Shown: positions 35,081 to 44,307, counted from the stretch's first letter. The stretch: 64,000 nt of DNA from Enterococcus quebecensis (GCF_001730365.1 NZ_MIKB01000013.1:310001-374000); one strand, 5' to 3'. Made by a program: numbers and translations. Notes: generated by a model from the letters alone, not told the origin.

Positions 35081-36109
35081 TCACTTTTTCCGACGCCATA
35101 AAACGATAATAAGCACAATCATACAAATAAAGACCAAGCTGACTACCGCAATCGTAATAACTAGAAATTTATTATTCGTCTTAGTCTCAACTTCAACAGC
35201 TTCTTCATTCAAACGAGCAGCCTCTTCATCAGTGATTCTGAATTTTTTAGTAAACGTCCATTCATCATCTTTTGAGTGTGCAACAATTTCTAAATCATAA
35301 CTTCCTTCTTCTAATTCTTGATTTTCTAATGAAATTGGAAAATTGAAATTGGAATTGGGAGCCATTGCCATTTCCGATTTTTCTGCTTCATAAAGTACTT
35401 TACTTGAGCCATTCTTTCTGATTTTTGCTGTTAGCGATAAGTCACTAACAAATTCTGATTTAATGTTCTGGATATTTGCGGTAATTGCCGTTCGGTAATT
35501 GAATAAACCTGCTTTAACCGTATTTAGTTTGAGTTCTGGTTTGATTTTATCCAAATTTTCTCGTAATTGTATCCCAATCACAACAGAAAAAACATTTTTT
35601 ATTTGAACTTCATTTTTCTTGGATTCTGAATCTTTTATTGTATCGTTTGCCTCATCGTAAACATTAAAGCCTCCAACTATTTTTCCTTCAAAAGCTTTTT
35701 TTGGCATTTTTAAACGAAAGGTCACTCTTTTTGTTTCTTTAGGTTTTAATGTTACTTTTTGTTTCCCTGAAATCAGTCTAGTAATTGGATAAATTAACGT
35801 TGAATCATTTTTTTCAGGTTCCACACTATACTCTAATTCTCCATTTTGATTGGTTGTGCCTATGTATGGTACTACAGCTAAATTTAATACTTCTTCACTA
35901 GAACTTTTGATTTCCAACTCTATATTTTGGGTTTGTTCAGGGGTCATTTTCAAATCAAAATATGTTTTGGATTGATCGATTTGGTTTTCTGGAATGACCG
36001 CTTGGACTGAATAGCCCATGCCATCCGCATATGCACTATCACAAATATTTACGAGCATCACCATTAAAACTACCGTCAGGCAATACTTAATTGTTTTAAA
36101 AAATGTCAT
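35081..36109 (-). CDS. DUF916/DUF3324 WxL-interacting membrane protein (cluster A)
   Basis: CscA-type anchor protein. Signal peptide, then the DUF916 domain (YSVQAVIPENQIDQSKTYFDL, TQNIELEIKSSSEEVLNLAV), then the DUF3324 domain (ELKLNTVKAGLFNYRTAITANIQN, MAMAPNSNFNFPISLENQ). A transmembrane helix (FLVITIAVVSLVFICMIVLI) and RRKK close it. These proteins bind WxL proteins and tether them to the membrane. 342 aa is typical. It lies 14 bp after the WxL gene at 36124 and shares strong similarity with the one at 53403. Confidence 0.9.
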   Translation of the reverse strand: MTFFKTIKYCLTVVLMVMLVNICDSAYADGMGYSVQAVIPENQIDQSKTYFDLKMTPEQTQNIELEIKSSSEEVLNLAVVPYIGTTNQNGELEYSVEPEKNDSTLIYPITRLISGKQKVTLKPKETKRVTFRLKMPKKAFEGKIVGGFNVYDEANDTIKDSESKKNEVQIKNVFSVVIGIQLRENLDKIKPELKLNTVKAGLFNYRTAITANIQNIKSEFVSDLSLTAKIRKNGSSKVLYEAEKSEMAMAPNSNFNFPISLENQELEEGSYDLEIVAHSKDDEWTFTKKFRITDEEAARLNEEAVEVETKTNNKFLVITIAVVSLVFICMIVLIIVLWRRKK

Positions 36110-36123
36110 CTATTACTCTCCAT

Positions 36124-36816
36124 CTAATTTTCTGCACTTGGAATATCTGCTAATTTCCAAGAGATTGTTGCCGTGTACTCTCTCCCTGCCTTAGCAGTGT
36201 TAGGTAAAATATCCAGTGTAATTTTTTTATTTACCCCTTTTTCACTTTTCCATCTTGTTGCCCAAACCCCTTGACCAGCGTTTTTATCTGCTGTCATTAC
36301 TTTTTGTAAATCCTTGTTCAGTGAAACAGAATGGCTTATGGGCGGAGCCGCATATTCAGAATTGTATTCCTGGATATCTCCTTTTTGTATCGTTAAATTA
36401 GCACCACTTAATAAGTATCTTTTTTGATCTTTTGATGTTGGTTCAGAAACAAAATTAGATATTTTTGCATAGAGTGCCCAGCCGCCTAAGTTTCCTCTTA
36501 AATCTGACACTTGAATATATGGATTAGAATTGATTGCGTATTCTTCTTGATACAACCCACTTCTAATTACTTTCCCAAAACTAAAATTTGGTACTCGATC
36601 AATTTTTAATAAGCCCGAACTGTTCGTACCGTTGTTTGTTGGATCTTCTGGATCTTGACCAAACGATGGGGGGACGGGACTCTCTTTCCCTTCGATAATC
36701 ACTGCATCAACATCAGATTTTAAAACGTCGTTGTTTTTTGCCAAACTAGTTTCTGCTACAAAGACTGATGATCCAAATAAACTCACTAAAGCGACTTTTA
36801 AATATTTTGATTTCAC
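36124..36816 (-). CDS. WxL-domain surface protein (cluster A, 1)
   Basis: CscB-type small WxL protein, 230 aa. It starts at a GTG after GGGAGGATAG. Signal peptide to about residue 27, a proline- and glycine-rich linker (PPSFGQDPEDPTNNGTNSSG), then the WxL domain with RVPNFSFGKVIRSG, LGGWALYAKISNF and the closing ATISWKLADIPS. WxL domains bind peptidoglycan non-covalently. Most like the proteins at 54755. Confidence 0.9.
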   Translation of the reverse strand: MKSKYLKVALVSLFGSSVFVAETSLAKNNDVLKSDVDAVIIEGKESPVPPSFGQDPEDPTNNGTNSSGLLKIDRVPNFSFGKVIRSGLYQEEYAINSNPYIQVSDLRGNLGGWALYAKISNFVSEPTSKDQKRYLLSGANLTIQKGDIQEYNSEYAAPPISHSVSLNKDLQKVMTADKNAGQGVWATRWKSEKGVNKKITLDILPNTAKAGREYTATISWKLADIPSAEN

Positions 36817-36869
36817 TCTTATCTATCCTCCCATTTTTGATTTACCAACAAAAAATCCTTATCTCAGTT

Positions 36870-37535
36870 TTAATTTGGTGTATTAGCTAATGTCCAGTTC
36901 AGTTTTCCAACATAGCTTGCTTTACGTGCTGTATTAGGAATAGATAACTGAACACCAGTTGTTCTTGTTGGCTCTTGTTTGTCCGCATATCTTTCAAAAA
37001 TATTTGTATAACGGCCCATCCCTTTACCTTCATCTGCTTTGAAAACTATGCTTGATAAAGTACCTGAAATTCTCGCTTCTTTTCCGACTGGTGTATTTTC
37101 AGGACGGATAGACGCACTTTTTGAAGTGACTTCAGCTGTTGGGATTGTTAATTCCCAGCCTTTTAAATCTTCCCCATCATTTTCTCCACCTTTGACTTTA
37201 AATGAATCCATTGATACTTTGACATTCCAGCCAGTACCATTTCCTGTAACATCCACTACTTCGATACCATACGCTTTATCTTTGGCAATTGTTGCAGCTC
37301 TTGTTTCTCCTAAAGGAACAGATGGATAATTAAAATCGGAAACTGCCTTGATAATGAATTCTCCATCACGTGGTGTTTTATCTGAAATTTCTTCTTCAGT
37401 TGGCCCTGATCCTGTTCCTGCATCAACATTTACCGTTATATCGGATTTTAACTCATCAGCTTTGGCTGCAACTGGTAATAATGTTGCACCAAAAGTGATT
37501 GTTATCATTAAAATTGTTATTCTTTTTTTGTTCAT
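36870..37535 (-). CDS. WxL-domain surface protein (cluster A, 2)
   Basis: Small WxL protein, about 221 aa from ATG 37535, which has GGAGGG upstream. Signal peptide (KKRITILMITITFGATLLPVAAKA), linker with GTGSGPTEEE, then FIIKAVSDFNYPSVPLGE, GNGTGWNVKVSMDSF, ELTIPTAEV and the end VGKLNWTLANTPN. The GWxV-type first motif and L-W-x-L final motif are intact. Part of the cluster A operon; same subtype as the protein at 55471. Confidence 0.9.
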   Translation of the reverse strand: MNKKRITILMITITFGATLLPVAAKADELKSDITVNVDAGTGSGPTEEEISDKTPRDGEFIIKAVSDFNYPSVPLGETRAATIAKDKAYGIEVVDVTGNGTGWNVKVSMDSFKVKGGENDGEDLKGWELTIPTAEVTSKSASIRPENTPVGKEARISGTLSSIVFKADEGKGMGRYTNIFERYADKQEPTRTTGVQLSIPNTARKASYVGKLNWTLANTPN

Positions 37536-37641
37536 AAAAATTCCCTCCGTCACTATTTCTCTATTCAACAGCTTACTACGACAACTTCCCTCAAGATTAA
37601 AATATTCCGTATTATGTTTTTTTATTTTTTATATGTTTAAC

Positions 37642-38343
37642 TTAAATTGTATCTTCTAAAGACCAGCTAACAGTACCTGTAAATTGTTTACCATTCGTGT
37701 CATCTTTTTGACCAGAATTTACAGCTAACTGAACATTTCTAATTTCAGCAGCAAATCCTTTACTTCCAGGTTTTGTTCCTACCATGATATCTGAACTACC
37801 TGTAGCTCCAGCTACTAGAGATACTTTAGTAACACCAGTCACTTTATCTTCAGTATATTGTTTTAAATCTGGTAAGCTTGAAATAGTTGTTGGCAATTTA
37901 CCTGTTTCTTTATCTCTTTGATCTGTTAAATCAAAAGTAGAAATACTTGCTGAATTCATAGTCATTGTTGAAACTAATTTTTTAGTTGCATCTGTTGTAC
38001 TAACCAGATCAGACAACTTAGCAGTCAATTTCCAGCTTGTTTGTTGATCTGCATCACGATCTTCATATACTGCGATGTATTGTTTTTCTTTTAATTGTTG
38101 GTAGTATACAGAGCTAAGTGCGCTTGCTTCATTTTCTGTACCAAATTTGAACGCAGTTGGTTTGTTGATCAAGCTTAATGCTTCATCATACGGTCCAGGG
38201 ATGATTGTATTATCATCGTCATTGCTAAATCCAATACCTACTCCTGTATTTGCTTCTCTTTCCGCTGCTTGAGCTGCTTGTGGCAATAATACTGCACCAA
38301 TTGATAGACCTAAAACGAGTGTTCCTAATAATTTTTTATTCAT
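37642..38343 (-). CDS. WxL-domain surface protein (cluster A, 3)
   Basis: Small WxL protein, 233 aa, with signal peptide KKLLGTLVLGLSIGAVLLPQAAQA, acidic linker (GFSNDDDNTIIPGPYDE), and a WxL domain containing SWKLTAKLSDLV and the end FTGTVSWSLEDTI. Its middle differs from the other small WxL proteins in the window, e.g. SALSSVYYQQLKEKQYIAVYED, so it is a distinct subtype. AGGAG precedes the ATG. Confidence 0.9.
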   Translation of the reverse strand: MNKKLLGTLVLGLSIGAVLLPQAAQAAEREANTGVGIGFSNDDDNTIIPGPYDEALSLINKPTAFKFGTENEASALSSVYYQQLKEKQYIAVYEDRDADQQTSWKLTAKLSDLVSTTDATKKLVSTMTMNSASISTFDLTDQRDKETGKLPTTISSLPDLKQYTEDKVTGVTKVSLVAGATGSSDIMVGTKPGSKGFAAEIRNVQLAVNSGQKDDTNGKQFTGTVSWSLEDTI

Positions 38344-38412
38344 TTATTTTCTCCTAACATATTTTATCTTTGAGGAAGTTACCGTAGTAAACTGTTGAAA
38401 GAAAAATGATTT

Positions 38413-38643
38413 TTAACTCAGATTAAAAATATTGATTTGTTTTTGAATATACATAAATACATAGATCAGCAAAAGAAAACAGATGATCGAAACGGCTAAC
38501 AAAAGCCAGTTTACTAGTATTTTTGTTTTTTTAAATTTTAGCTTTTTTAATAAGATATTGTCTCTATTCAAGGAGAAGAGAAACATTCCTAAAGAAATTG
38601 CGCTACATGCGCCTAATATATATAGCCAGATATAGACTTTCAT
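38413..38643 (-). CDS. Small two-helix membrane protein
   Basis: 76 aa, two hydrophobic helices (WLYILGACSAISLGMFLFSL and NWLLLAVSIICFLLLIYVFM) joined by a basic loop (KKLKFKKTK). Not recognised. It lies within the WxL operon between a WxL gene and the LPXTG gene, so it may help assemble or anchor the surface complex. GGGAG precedes the ATG. Confidence 0.65.
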   Translation of the reverse strand: MKVYIWLYILGACSAISLGMFLFSLNRDNILLKKLKFKKTKILVNWLLLAVSIICFLLLIYVFMYIQKQINIFNLS

Positions 38644-38697
38644 GACAATTATTCTCCCTTAATCAAACTCAAAGCGACTCTTTTATTTACAAACGGA

Positions 38698-39039
38698 TTA
38701 ATAGTTACCTATCTTAATTTGTTTCTCTAAAATGACTGCAAAACTAATCACGATTAGAATCATTCCGCTTATCAAAAACGTCAGTTGCTTTACTGTTTCC
38801 CCAGTATTTGGAAAACTGACGCGTTTATTGATTGGTTTGCTTTTATCGGCTGTAAGTGTGTTATCACGCAGAGGCGGTGTCACATCTTCTGTTTCTTTAA
38901 AAGTGATCCCAACTTCTGCTTCTCCGGCTTCATTAGCAAATACAGATGGTGCTAAAAAGATTGTTAGACTGAAAAAGAACATTATTGTGATCAATCGTTT
39001 ATATGCTAGTTTGTTAAGACTCGGATTCATTGGATTCAC
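38698..39039 (-). CDS. Small LPXTG-like sortase-anchored protein (cluster A)
   Basis: CscD-type protein, 113 aa. Signal peptide to about residue 36 (ANEAGEAE), a short mature part, then the sorting signal FPNTGE, a hydrophobic helix (FLISGMILIVISFAVIL) and a short basic tail. The sorting motif has F in place of L (FPNTG). Either GTG 39039, which overlaps the end of the DUF916 gene, or ATG 39030 could be the start. Such proteins are standard members of WxL clusters. Confidence 0.85.
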   Translation of the reverse strand: MNPMNPSLNKLAYKRLITIMFFFSLTIFLAPSVFANEAGEAEVGITFKETEDVTPPLRDNTLTADKSKPINKRVSFPNTGETVKQLTFLISGMILIVISFAVILEKQIKIGNY

Positions 39040-40166
39040 TCTTTCACTCGTTTATTTGCTTTACGCTTAACTTGTTCTGCCTTCTTTCGTTTAGCTTTCT
39101 TCGCTTTTCTTTTTTTAGCACGCTCTTGAACCATTTTTTTCCACCGTTTATTTCTAATTGTCAAAATAACAACTACCAATATAAATGAACCTATAGCCAA
39201 AATAACAACATAAGGTAACCAATCAGGTGATTCTACTTTAAAAACGGTCTCTTCATTCATTTTCTTCGCTTTTTCTGCTGAAACGCTGAAGTCTTTTTCC
39301 CATTTCCAATCTTCTTCATTATTTTGTGCATGAACATTTAGTGTATATTCACCAGGATCGATCGCATCGATGCCCCAATCTACTGAAAATTCATACGTAC
39401 TATTTGGCGCCATTCGAGCGTTATCCACTGTTTGTTTTTTTAAAATGTTTTTTGATCCTTTTTTACTGACTGTCGCCTCGATTTTTAAATTATCGGCTAT
39501 TTTAGGTTCTGGATTATGTATAACAGCTGAAACTTGCTTACGCCCAAGTTTTAAACCTAGTTTTGCTGAGGCCAGCTGTAGATTTTTAGCATTTTCGTAT
39601 TCTTCTCCTGTTTCTGTAGTAATCAAGCCAATTTTGTATTGATACTTACTGGAGATTGTTTGTTTCTTTGTTTTCTCTTCCTCTTCGACAGATTGGAAAA
39701 CAACTGCACCTAGTTTGATTCCTTCGTAACTGTCTTTGGGTGGAGTCACAGACAATTCAACAATTTTTTCTTCAAAATTTTCTAACGTGATTTCTGGAGC
39801 CTCAACATGAACAAATTCTGTTAGTGGATGCTTCAAGCTTTCATCTAATTCTTTTGTTGGTTTGTCATATTCAATATTCCCCGTTGAACCTGTTGTTCCA
39901 TTGGCTACAAAAATATTGATTTTCAGCGGATCTTTTTGTGTCGATTTCACTTTCACCTTCAGTACTTGTGTCTCTTGCGGTTTTGTTTCAATAAAGAAAT
40001 AAGATTTGTTCGTTTCAATTTGTGTATCCGGTCTAATCGCTTGAACCACAAAACCTAGCGGATCTGTCTCTTTTTCAGCCGCAATCGAATGAATAGGAGA
40101 TATGAACAGTGGGAGACAAATAAATAGAACCAATCTGTAATAATTTATAATTTTTTTTAACTGCAC
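39036..40166 (-). CDS. DUF916 WxL-interacting membrane protein (cluster A, 2)
   Basis: Second CscA-type anchor. Signal peptide (YRLVLFICLPLFISPIHSIA), DUF916 domain (LGFVVQAIRPDTQIETNKSYFFIE), DUF3324 domain (AKLGLKLGRKQVSAVIHNPEP, RMAPNSTYEFSVDW), one transmembrane helix (WLPYVVILAIGSFILVVVIL) and a very basic tail with many K and R. I use GTG 40166, about 10 bases after AAAGGAAG; a longer frame to 40235 has no ribosome site. First gene of cluster A, divergent from the LytTR regulator. Confidence 0.85.
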   Translation of the reverse strand: MQLKKIINYYRLVLFICLPLFISPIHSIAAEKETDPLGFVVQAIRPDTQIETNKSYFFIETKPQETQVLKVKVKSTQKDPLKINIFVANGTTGSTGNIEYDKPTKELDESLKHPLTEFVHVEAPEITLENFEEKIVELSVTPPKDSYEGIKLGAVVFQSVEEEEKTKKQTISSKYQYKIGLITTETGEEYENAKNLQLASAKLGLKLGRKQVSAVIHNPEPKIADNLKIEATVSKKGSKNILKKQTVDNARMAPNSTYEFSVDWGIDAIDPGEYTLNVHAQNNEEDWKWEKDFSVSAEKAKKMNEETVFKVESPDWLPYVVILAIGSFILVVVILTIRNKRWKKMVQERAKKRKAKKAKRKKAEQVKRKANKRVKE

Positions 40167-40288
40167 AATAATCTTAACTTCCTTTCTTAGTTCTTTAATG
40201 ATAGAACTACATTGTTTTTTGCTTACGTTATTCATATTTGTTTATCAATGAACTCATTCATAGTACAATTAGCTTATAACAAATAAAA

Positions 40289-40410
40289 CAACAAGCAAGC
40301 GCTTACAAATTACATTTCACATTTTTATTTATTAATTTTATTTTTACGGAACAAAAAAATGTCAAGTAAGCGTTCTCTTGTTACATATGCGCTCTTTTTC
40401 ATTTTTAATC
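40289..40410. promoter_or_regulatory. Imperfect direct repeats between WxL cluster A and its LytTR regulator
   Basis: CAAGCAAGCGCTT at 40292-40304 and CAAGTAAGCGTTC at 40363-40375 are followed by similar A/T-rich tails (TTACAT...CTTTTT). A third GCGCT element is at 40389. The 70-bp spacing is close to seven helical turns. They sit in the divergent intergenic region and are candidate sites for the LytTR regulator, although they do not fit the generic LytTR half-site well. Confidence 0.45.
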
Positions 40411-40500
40411 TATTTAAACCTTTCTTTTTCTATCATTCTATTCTAGAATATATTAAAATTATTTATTTTTAATTTTTAACTTTTTTAGGAGGAAAAAATA

Positions 40501-41274
40501 TTGACTTATAATACAACAATTTATGTAGTTGAAGATGATAATCTTTATAGGAAACGTATTATTCATTATCTTGAAAATTATCATTCAAGCCATTTTCACT
40601 ATAGAATATCCCCTTTGGATAATCACTTACTCTTTATGGAAGAGATCCCAACACTTAACATTTCTGACAATGATATTTTCTTTTTGGATATTGATTTAAA
40701 GACGCAGTATTCTGGAATTGATTTAGCTAATAAAATCAGACAGGTTAATTCAAAATGCAATATTATTTTTCTGACTAGTTTTGAAGATAAGGCCATTTCG
40801 ATTATCAACAGTGATATCTTTCCACTTGGATATCTTGTAAAGAACCCAGTTGACTCAACTGAACTAAAATCAACAATTGAAAGTGTTCTTATGAAAGTTG
40901 AAAGTTTGACCAAAACAGCCTGGAGGCAAGATCAAGATATCGCAACTTTTATGAATGGATATGACTCAATTTATATTAATTGTAAAGATATCTTATATAT
41001 TGAGTCACTGAAAGGATTAAAAGGTCGTGTACTGATTAAAACACTTACGGAAGAACTGATTATAGAAGGAAAAATCGGTAAAATAAAAAATAATTTAAAA
41101 CAAGGATACTTATTTTCTGCTCTTCAATCTTACATAATTAATCTTGAAAATATCACATTAATCAATCGAAAACATGGCACCATTACTTTTTCAGGTGATC
41201 ATGAACTTTTTGTAGGAACGAGAATCATTGATAAAGTAAAAAAAGGATTACAGGAGTATCAATATGTTGGATAA
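40501..41274 (+). CDS. LytTR-family response regulator (cluster A)
   Basis: AgrA/ComE-type regulator, 257 aa. Receiver domain 1-120 with acidic pair VVEDDN, phosphoacceptor Asp63 in FFLDIDLK, the Thr in IIFLTSFEDKA and Lys in GYLVKNP. LytTR DNA-binding domain about 150-250 (ILYIESLKGLKGRVLIKTL, YIINLENITLINRKHGTITF). It starts with TTG after AGGAGG. It overlaps the following kinase gene by 11 bp. Expected to control the divergent WxL genes; target inferred. Confidence 0.9.
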   Translation: MTYNTTIYVVEDDNLYRKRIIHYLENYHSSHFHYRISPLDNHLLFMEEIPTLNISDNDIFFLDIDLKTQYSGIDLANKIRQVNSKCNIIFLTSFEDKAISIINSDIFPLGYLVKNPVDSTELKSTIESVLMKVESLTKTAWRQDQDIATFMNGYDSIYINCKDILYIESLKGLKGRVLIKTLTEELIIEGKIGKIKNNLKQGYLFSALQSYIINLENITLINRKHGTITFSGDHELFVGTRIIDKVKKGLQEYQYVG

Positions 41275-42568
41275 ACCTTTTTTCATTTCGTTGATTGCAC
41301 TGAATTTTTTGCAACTTCTTTGGTTATTTGCTTATAAAAAAATTCTATCTTTTAGAGAAACGATGTTGCTCAGTGTTATTTTGATTGTTCAGATCATCGT
41401 TGGATGGTTGATAGATGATCATTTTATTCTTTTACTTTTGATTCCTTTTTTTATTCTACAATTTTTATTTCCTGCAAGAAAAGTAAACAACTGGATAATT
41501 CCAGCTTTATTTTTAAGCTTTGAAAACGCGATTGTTTTGCTCTCATGGCTTGTGACTTTAGATTTTTGGGATATTTTATTGATCAATCATCAGATATCTC
41601 CTGAAACATACTCAACATATCTAAAATTCTTTATTTTTCTGCAACAATTCGTTTTCTACTTGCTTTTGATTTTTGCGAATTATTTAAATAAACGGTTTAA
41701 AGTCACTGCAACACTTCATCTTTTACCTAAAAAATATCGCTTGTTGTCTGTTTTACTCTTATTTTTCTTATTTACAACAATTGTACTCCAACAACTTAGT
41801 GTTTTAGAAGGCTATCCAGCTTCTTACTTCTATAGTACTTTTATGGTTATTTGTTTCACTGCTTTTCTCAGCTGGAATATTCTACTCGTAGTTAAGCAAC
41901 AAAATGAACAACAATACATTGCTATTCTCAATAAAAAATATGAACAAGATAAAGAAAAAATTGAACGTTCTAATGAATTTCGTCATGACTATAAACAGCT
42001 TTTAATTGGACTCACTTCTTATTTAGAAACAAACGATACACAACAAGCACTGGGTTTACTTCATACGATTATTGATTATTCTAATTCACTACTTACACCG
42101 AATTTATATAAAACAATTGCTGTAATCAATAATCCTCCCATTCAAGGTCTTTTGACAAGTTTTCTTAAACGTTGCTCAGAAACTGATATCCAGTTAAAGA
42201 TTCAAATCACTGAAAAGTTAACAAATATTGATATAAACATCGTTGATTTCATTCGTTGCTTTTCTATTTTATTAGATAATGCTTATGAAGCAGTTCAAGA
42301 AACAGATACTAAGCTGATTGAAGTAACTATTACAGGAGATTCACGGTTTGTTAAAGTCACCGTAAAAAATACGTATAAAGAAGTGAAAGATATCTCTTTT
42401 CATTCTTTTTTACAAAATAATTTTTCAACCAAAGAAAACCACCAAGGAAAAGGTCTTCATATTTTTGCAAAATTGATTGATAAATACAAAAAAGCAAGTT
42501 ACCAAATTTCAAAAAAAGAAGACTATTTTATCGTTAGTTTTTCAGTTCCTAAACTAACCAAACAATGA
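41264..42568 (+). CDS. AgrC/ComD-like sensor kinase (cluster A, kinase 1)
   Basis: HPK10-type sensor with about seven transmembrane helices in the first 210 residues, then a GHKL kinase. H-box EFRHDYKQLL with His241, N-box ILLDNAYEA with Asn339, and a G-box at HQGKGLHIF. All core residues are therefore in place, so it should be a self-sufficient kinase. The membrane topology suggests sensing of a peptide or lipid signal. No pheromone gene is seen nearby. Confidence 0.88.
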   Translation: MLDKPFFISLIALNFLQLLWLFAYKKILSFRETMLLSVILIVQIIVGWLIDDHFILLLLIPFFILQFLFPARKVNNWIIPALFLSFENAIVLLSWLVTLDFWDILLINHQISPETYSTYLKFFIFLQQFVFYLLLIFANYLNKRFKVTATLHLLPKKYRLLSVLLLFFLFTTIVLQQLSVLEGYPASYFYSTFMVICFTAFLSWNILLVVKQQNEQQYIAILNKKYEQDKEKIERSNEFRHDYKQLLIGLTSYLETNDTQQALGLLHTIIDYSNSLLTPNLYKTIAVINNPPIQGLLTSFLKRCSETDIQLKIQITEKLTNIDINIVDFIRCFSILLDNAYEAVQETDTKLIEVTITGDSRFVKVTVKNTYKEVKDISFHSFLQNNFSTKENHQGKGLHIFAKLIDKYKKASYQISKKEDYFIVSFSVPKLTKQ

Positions 42569-42585
42569 CTTTTGACCAAATAAAA

Positions 42586-42630
42586 AATGTAGGAAAGTGA
42601 TTTTTACTCACCTTTCTCTACATTTTTTTA
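42586..42630 (+). terminator. Terminator after kinase 1 of cluster A
   Basis: AATGTAGGAAAGTGA (42586-42600) pairs with TCACCTTTCTCTACATT (42608-42624) with a small bulge, then TTTTT. Kinase 2 is thus transcribed from its own promoter. Confidence 0.85.
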
Positions 42631-42707
42631 TTGTCTTCAGGAGTAAATCCCCGTGGTTGCTTCTTCACTCTATTTCAATCAATCATTTTCTGTTTACTAT
42701 CTATAAT

Positions 42708-42736
42708 TTGAGACTTTCAATACTTTTTGATATGAT
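42708..42736 (+). promoter_or_regulatory. Promoter of kinase 2 (cluster A)
   Basis: TTGAGA, 17-bp spacer, TATGAT; predicted start near 42743, about 38 bp before the kinase 2 ATG. Confidence 0.7.
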
Positions 42737-42780
42737 GAAACAAACCTACGTTTTTTCTAAATTAAGGAGGATCCTGTGCG

Positions 42781-44049
42781 ATGGAACCCTATCTAGCAAC
42801 CCAGTTATTTGCTATAAATTATCTCCAACTTATTTGGGCGTTGCTCAATAGAAAATATATTGATAAGAAACAATCAATCACTTTGTCCATGCTATTAATT
42901 TTAATAATAAGTATTAGTTTTTTTATTAGAACACCCTACATTTTTATGCTATTATTTATTTTTTATGCGACTTCAGCAATCTTTATCCTGCGATATACAA
43001 CTAGCTGGATTTTAATGGCACTTACGCTTTTTTTGATCAATTCCTTAACCATTCTTTCTTGGCTATTCACTTATGATCTTGTGAATTTTCTATTTCAATT
43101 ACACTATCTTAATGCAGATCAACGGCAATTTCTTGTTCCTTTTTCATTACTTGGACAGCAAGTGTGTTTCTTTTTACTGATTTTAGGGGTGAAAAAGATT
43201 GATAAAATGTATCTGATCTCTGATTCCATTTTACATATTCATAAAAACTATAAACTTCATTCTTTGATCGCTCTTTTTTTTCTTATTCTTTTTGCTTTGA
43301 TTAAACAACTTGCGATTAATTATTTTTTTGTAGAATCTTTCTTTTACCTTACATTTTTATTACTCACTTTAAATCTAATTGTTTATTCTACTGCTTATTT
43401 ATATAGTAAATATTATCAGCAACAACTAAAAAAGGATGTTTTATTTGAACAATATAATCAAGAACTAGAAAAAATCACTATTTCAGATGAATTTAGACAC
43501 GACTATCGAAATATTCTTTTAAGTTTGGCTGATTATATTGAAAAAGGGGAAACAAAGGAAGCACTGAACTACATTTCTTCTATAACTGATTATTCAACAG
43601 AGCTTCTAGAGGACGATCCTTATGCTGAACTGAGCAACATCTCGATTCCATCGGTTCAAGGTCTCTTGATTTATCTGATTGAATCTTGCAAGAACGAAGA
43701 AATCCAACTTCATCTTTCCATACCGGATATGATTACTGAAAAAGATATTTCCATTCGCTTAATTGATTTTATCAACTGTTTATCTATTCTGATGGATTTT
43801 TCTGTAGAAGCAACAACGACAAAAAATTTATATTTATCAATAAAAAAGATAGAACAGCAGCTTATTTTTAAAATAGAGAATACGCTAAAACAACTACCAG
43901 CGAACCCAGCAAATTCTAAAAGTCATTTCAAAAAAAAGAAAATCAATACTGTAAAAAAAATCCTCAATCAATATAACGAAGCCAATTTCTTCTTTCATTC
44001 CGAAAACGATGATTTCATAGTGGAATTCTCCCTCCATACAACTAAATAA
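42781..44049 (+). CDS. Sensor kinase homolog with degenerate ATP-binding domain (cluster A, kinase 2)
   Basis: Same plan as kinase 1: six to seven transmembrane helices and then EFRHDYRNILL with His240. But the N-box reads ILMDFSVEA with Phe340 in place of Asn, and no glycine-rich G-box is left (the region reads KKKINTVKKILNQY). It should be phosphorylated by a partner rather than by itself, or act as an inhibitory partner. AAGGAGG precedes the ATG at 42781. Own promoter and terminator. Confidence 0.8.
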   Translation: MEPYLATQLFAINYLQLIWALLNRKYIDKKQSITLSMLLILIISISFFIRTPYIFMLLFIFYATSAIFILRYTTSWILMALTLFLINSLTILSWLFTYDLVNFLFQLHYLNADQRQFLVPFSLLGQQVCFFLLILGVKKIDKMYLISDSILHIHKNYKLHSLIALFFLILFALIKQLAINYFFVESFFYLTFLLLTLNLIVYSTAYLYSKYYQQQLKKDVLFEQYNQELEKITISDEFRHDYRNILLSLADYIEKGETKEALNYISSITDYSTELLEDDPYAELSNISIPSVQGLLIYLIESCKNEEIQLHLSIPDMITEKDISIRLIDFINCLSILMDFSVEATTTKNLYLSIKKIEQQLIFKIENTLKQLPANPANSKSHFKKKKINTVKKILNQYNEANFFFHSENDDFIVEFSLHTTK

Positions 44050-44240
44050 AAAATACGAGATGTCGTTATATGAATAGTTTGGATAACACTAGGCAGAGAC
44101 AAAACTGATTATGTGTTTCTGTATCAAATAGTAGCGTTCTTTGATTGATCGTTTCATTTTTAACCCTAAAACACTCGTCCTGTTGATTAACTTTAATCTT
44201 ATAAGGGACGTTTTTTTTCTGTCCCAAAAAATCAAAAAAA

Positions 44241-44284
44241 GTGGGCAATAATCATTTTTCTTGATTATTTTCCCACGCTTTTAT
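44241..44284. terminator. Bidirectional terminator between kinase 2 and rpsN operon
   Basis: GTGGGCAATAATCA (44241-44254) pairs with TGATTATTTTCCCAC (44262-44276); T runs follow in both directions, serving kinase 2 (plus) and the rpsN operon (minus). Confidence 0.85.
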
Positions 44285-44307
44285 TCTTTAATTTGAAAAC
44301 TCTGCAT

